A stretch of DNA of 64,000 nucleotides from Paracoccus wurundjeri (GTDB taxonomy: Bacteria > Pseudomonadota > Alphaproteobacteria > Rhodobacterales > Rhodobacteraceae), in NCBI RefSeq assembly GCF_030678915.1, contig NZ_JAUUTZ010000014.1, positions 1-64,000 of the forward strand, read 5' to 3'. Positions 62,284 through 64,000 of the stretch are shown piece after piece. The position numbers were made by a program, and so were the translations under genes. Numbering within the stretch: position 1 is the stretch's first letter; every line of letters starts with the position of its first letter. A model generated the notes under the pieces. That model searched no databases, was not told where the DNA came from, and saw only the letters and a list, made by a program, of their open reading frames with translations.

Positions 62284-63177
62284 ATGGATTCGCCACGTAT
62301 GACTTCTCGCCAACCGTCCTTCCTGCGGGAAGCCGCCAGACCCCTGCCCAGGGGGCTTGCGGCGGAAGCGCCGCCGCGCATGGATCACGCCTATGTCACG
62401 CTGGTCAGCAATCCCGACTATCTGCCGGGCGCCGAGGCGCTGCTGCGATCCCTGCGGCTGACCGGGACGCGCGCCGATCTGGTCGTGATGCATCGCGGAT
62501 TGACGCCGGCGCATCTGGCCCGGCTCAGGGCGCTTGGCGCGCGGCTGATCGCAGCCGATCTGTTGCCGACCTCGGCCGGTTTTGACACCACGCATGCCCG
62601 CGACGCCCTTCATAAACGGGCGGCCTTCACCCGCGGAGGCAAGCCCGACTTCCACACGCCTCTGGACAATTTCGTCAAGCTGCGCCTGTGGCAGCTTGAT
62701 TACGAGCGTTGCGTGTTCATCGATGCGGATGCCGTGGTGCTGCGCCCGGTGGACAAGCTGTTCGAACTGCCGGAATTCTGTGCCGCGCCGAATGTCTATG
62801 ACGGGCTGGACGGGTTTCACCGGATGAATTCGGGCGTCTTCACAGCCTGTCCCGATCCCCGGACCTTCCGCGACATGCTGGCGCGACTGGATCGCCCCGG
62901 CGTGTTCTGGCGCCGCACCGACCAGACCTTTCTTCAGGATTATTTCCCCGACTGGCACGGGCTGTCGGTGCATCACAACATGCTGCAATATGTCTGGTTC
63001 AAGATGCCTGAACTGTGGAGCTGGGATGACATCCGGATCCTGCATTTCCAATATGAAAAGCCGTGGCAGGATCACGACAAGACCCATCTCCTCCGCCCGC
63101 TGATCGAGCTTTGGCGCGCCATCGCCGCCGGCCAGCCTGTGCCGGACCTTGCCGCGCAGGCGCGCCCCGCCGCCTGA
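62284..63177 (+). CDS. Glycosyltransferase family 8-like protein
   Basis: A 297-residue protein resembling glycogenin-type GT8 enzymes. HAYVTLVSNPDYLPGAEALL near residue 33, the metal-binding DxD in CVFIDADAVVLRPVDKLF near 144, and MNSGVFTACPDP near 180 match the family. FLQDYFPDWHGLS and ILHFQYEKPW near 255 also fit. It would transfer a sugar from a nucleotide donor in the cytoplasm; the acceptor is unknown. AGGATAAC lies before the ATG at 62284; ATG at 62299 is an alternative. It is 8 bases upstream of an epimerase gene, so the two are probably an operon. Confidence 0.8.
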   Translation: MDSPRMTSRQPSFLREAARPLPRGLAAEAPPRMDHAYVTLVSNPDYLPGAEALLRSLRLTGTRADLVVMHRGLTPAHLARLRALGARLIAADLLPTSAGFDTTHARDALHKRAAFTRGGKPDFHTPLDNFVKLRLWQLDYERCVFIDADAVVLRPVDKLFELPEFCAAPNVYDGLDGFHRMNSGVFTACPDPRTFRDMLARLDRPGVFWRRTDQTFLQDYFPDWHGLSVHHNMLQYVWFKMPELWSWDDIRILHFQYEKPWQDHDKTHLLRPLIELWRAIAAGQPVPDLAAQARPAA

Positions 63178-63185
63178 TAAGGCAA

Positions 63186-64000
63186 ATGATGAAGATCGCC
63201 ATCACCGGAACAAGCGGGATCGTCGGAGGCTTCGCCCTGCGCGTGGCGACCGCTGCCGGCCATCAGGTCACGGCGCTGGACCGTCGCAGCGGCTACACGC
63301 TGGGGGATGCGCCCGATCTGTCAGGACATGACGCATTGATCCATTGCGCCTTCGCCCACGCGCCCGGCCTCTATCGGGGCGGCGAGGGAGACGACGCGCA
63401 GGGCTTTCGCAGAGCCAATCTGGACGGCACGATCCGTCTGTTCGAGGCCGCAGCGGATAGCGGCGTGGGGCGTATCCTGTTCCTGTCCTCGCGCGCGGTT
63501 CATGACGGCCATGCGCCCGGTATCAACCTGACCGACGACCTGCCCGCCTGCCCCGCCAATCTCTACGGAGAGGTCAAGGCGCGGGCCGAGGATCATCTGC
63601 GCGGCATGCGTCTTTACGGAAGCTCGATCCGCGCAACCGGGATCTACGGTCCCGGTCCGGCGCATAAATGGCGCGGCCTGTTTGCGGATTATCTGGCGGG
63701 ACGGGAAATCGCCGCCCGTGCCGGAACCGAATTGCATGGCGACGATCTGGCGCGGGCCATGCTGCTGCTGCTGGAGCAGAACAATCCGCCGCCCGTCGTC
63801 AATGCCGGCGACCTGATCCTTGACCGGCGCGCCCTGCTGGCGGAAGTCCGGCATCTGACCGGCTGTACGCATCCCCTGCCCCCGGTGGCAGATATCTCTG
63901 CCCTTCGGGTCCTGCATTGCGCGCGGCTGGCAGGGCTGGGCTGGCAGCCCGGAGGTTTCGGGCTTCTTCGCGCCAGCCTGCCCGCGATGCTGGAATCCCG
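63186..64000 (+). CDS. NAD-dependent epimerase/dehydratase family protein (truncated by window end)
   Basis: An open frame of at least 271 residues that runs off the window. It begins MMKIAITGTSGIVGGFALRV, with the GxxGxxG NAD-binding motif. FLSSRAVHDG holds the catalytic Ser region, and YGEVKARAED gives the Y-x-x-x-K pair of extended short-chain dehydrogenases. Such enzymes remodel sugar nucleotides or reduce related substrates. Two adjacent ATGs (63186, 63189) are possible starts. It follows the glycosyltransferase by 8 bases. Confidence 0.8.
   Translation, partial: MMKIAITGTSGIVGGFALRVATAAGHQVTALDRRSGYTLGDAPDLSGHDALIHCAFAHAPGLYRGGEGDDAQGFRRANLDGTIRLFEAAADSGVGRILFLSSRAVHDGHAPGINLTDDLPACPANLYGEVKARAEDHLRGMRLYGSSIRATGIYGPGPAHKWRGLFADYLAGREIAARAGTELHGDDLARAMLLLLEQNNPPPVVNAGDLILDRRALLAEVRHLTGCTHPLPPVADISALRVLHCARLAGLGWQPGGFGLLRASLPAMLES

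Overview
This window is a GC-rich, gene-dense piece of an alphaproteobacterial chromosome, most likely from Paracoccus or a close relative in the Rhodobacterales. The best evidence is a cytochrome c very like Paracoccus c550, lying two genes upstream of an aa3-oxidase subunit I gene. Heterotetrameric sarcosine oxidase, MipZ and a Tas-type reductase fit the same group. I see no tRNA or rRNA gene, CRISPR array, insertion sequence or phage. The content is core metabolism plus a few accessory operons. Gene starts were adjusted by eye from Shine-Dalgarno sequences, overlaps and family starts.

Layout. 1-6774: the end of tsaB, rimI, then a nucleoside uptake and phosphorolysis operon (BMP binding protein, double ATPase, two permeases and purine nucleoside phosphorylase) with a LysE-type exporter set between the permeases. 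6854-13038, minus strand: mnmH, an L,D-transpeptidase, a PCuAC copper chaperone, rpmB with promoter and terminator, a PEP-mutase family enzyme, ada and meaB. 13154-19423, minus strand: sarcosine oxidase genes, with soxB separated from soxDAG by a tfoX-like gene and two small unknown genes. 19598-22706: ccmI, ruvX and an aldo-keto reductase. 22836-27926, minus strand: an RND efflux pump with its adaptor, and mipZ. 28122-31633: miscellaneous genes around a striking G31C20 tract. 31854-38213: a malonate uptake and catabolism operon (TRAP transporter, malonyl-CoA decarboxylase, malonyl-CoA synthetase) with a divergent GntR regulator and a perfect palindromic operator between them.

38478-41741: cycA, a DUF6636 gene, ctaD and a DUF2244 gene. 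Strong terminator hairpins of cycA and ctaD lie inside the first codons of the gene that follows. 42057-52382: yqeY, carA, a glycosyltransferase fused to an MshEN-like domain, glnE, bpt and ilvB-ilvN. 52420-64000: small conserved genes, an M48 protease, a nitroreductase, an EI24 protein, methylmalonyl-CoA epimerase, a degenerate receiver protein, aspS, a CPBP protease, a GH25 lysozyme, a D-lactate dehydrogenase-type oxidase, a glycosyltransferase and a truncated epimerase.

The main unexplained structure is a short intergenic element found nine times. It is a G/C hairpin followed by a core close to GAGGTATTTGAGCAAAGAAG. Eight of nine copies lie just after a gene and point the same way as that gene; one sits inside the ilvB-ilvN operon. 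In one copy the hairpin is replaced by a homopolymeric G31C20 tract.
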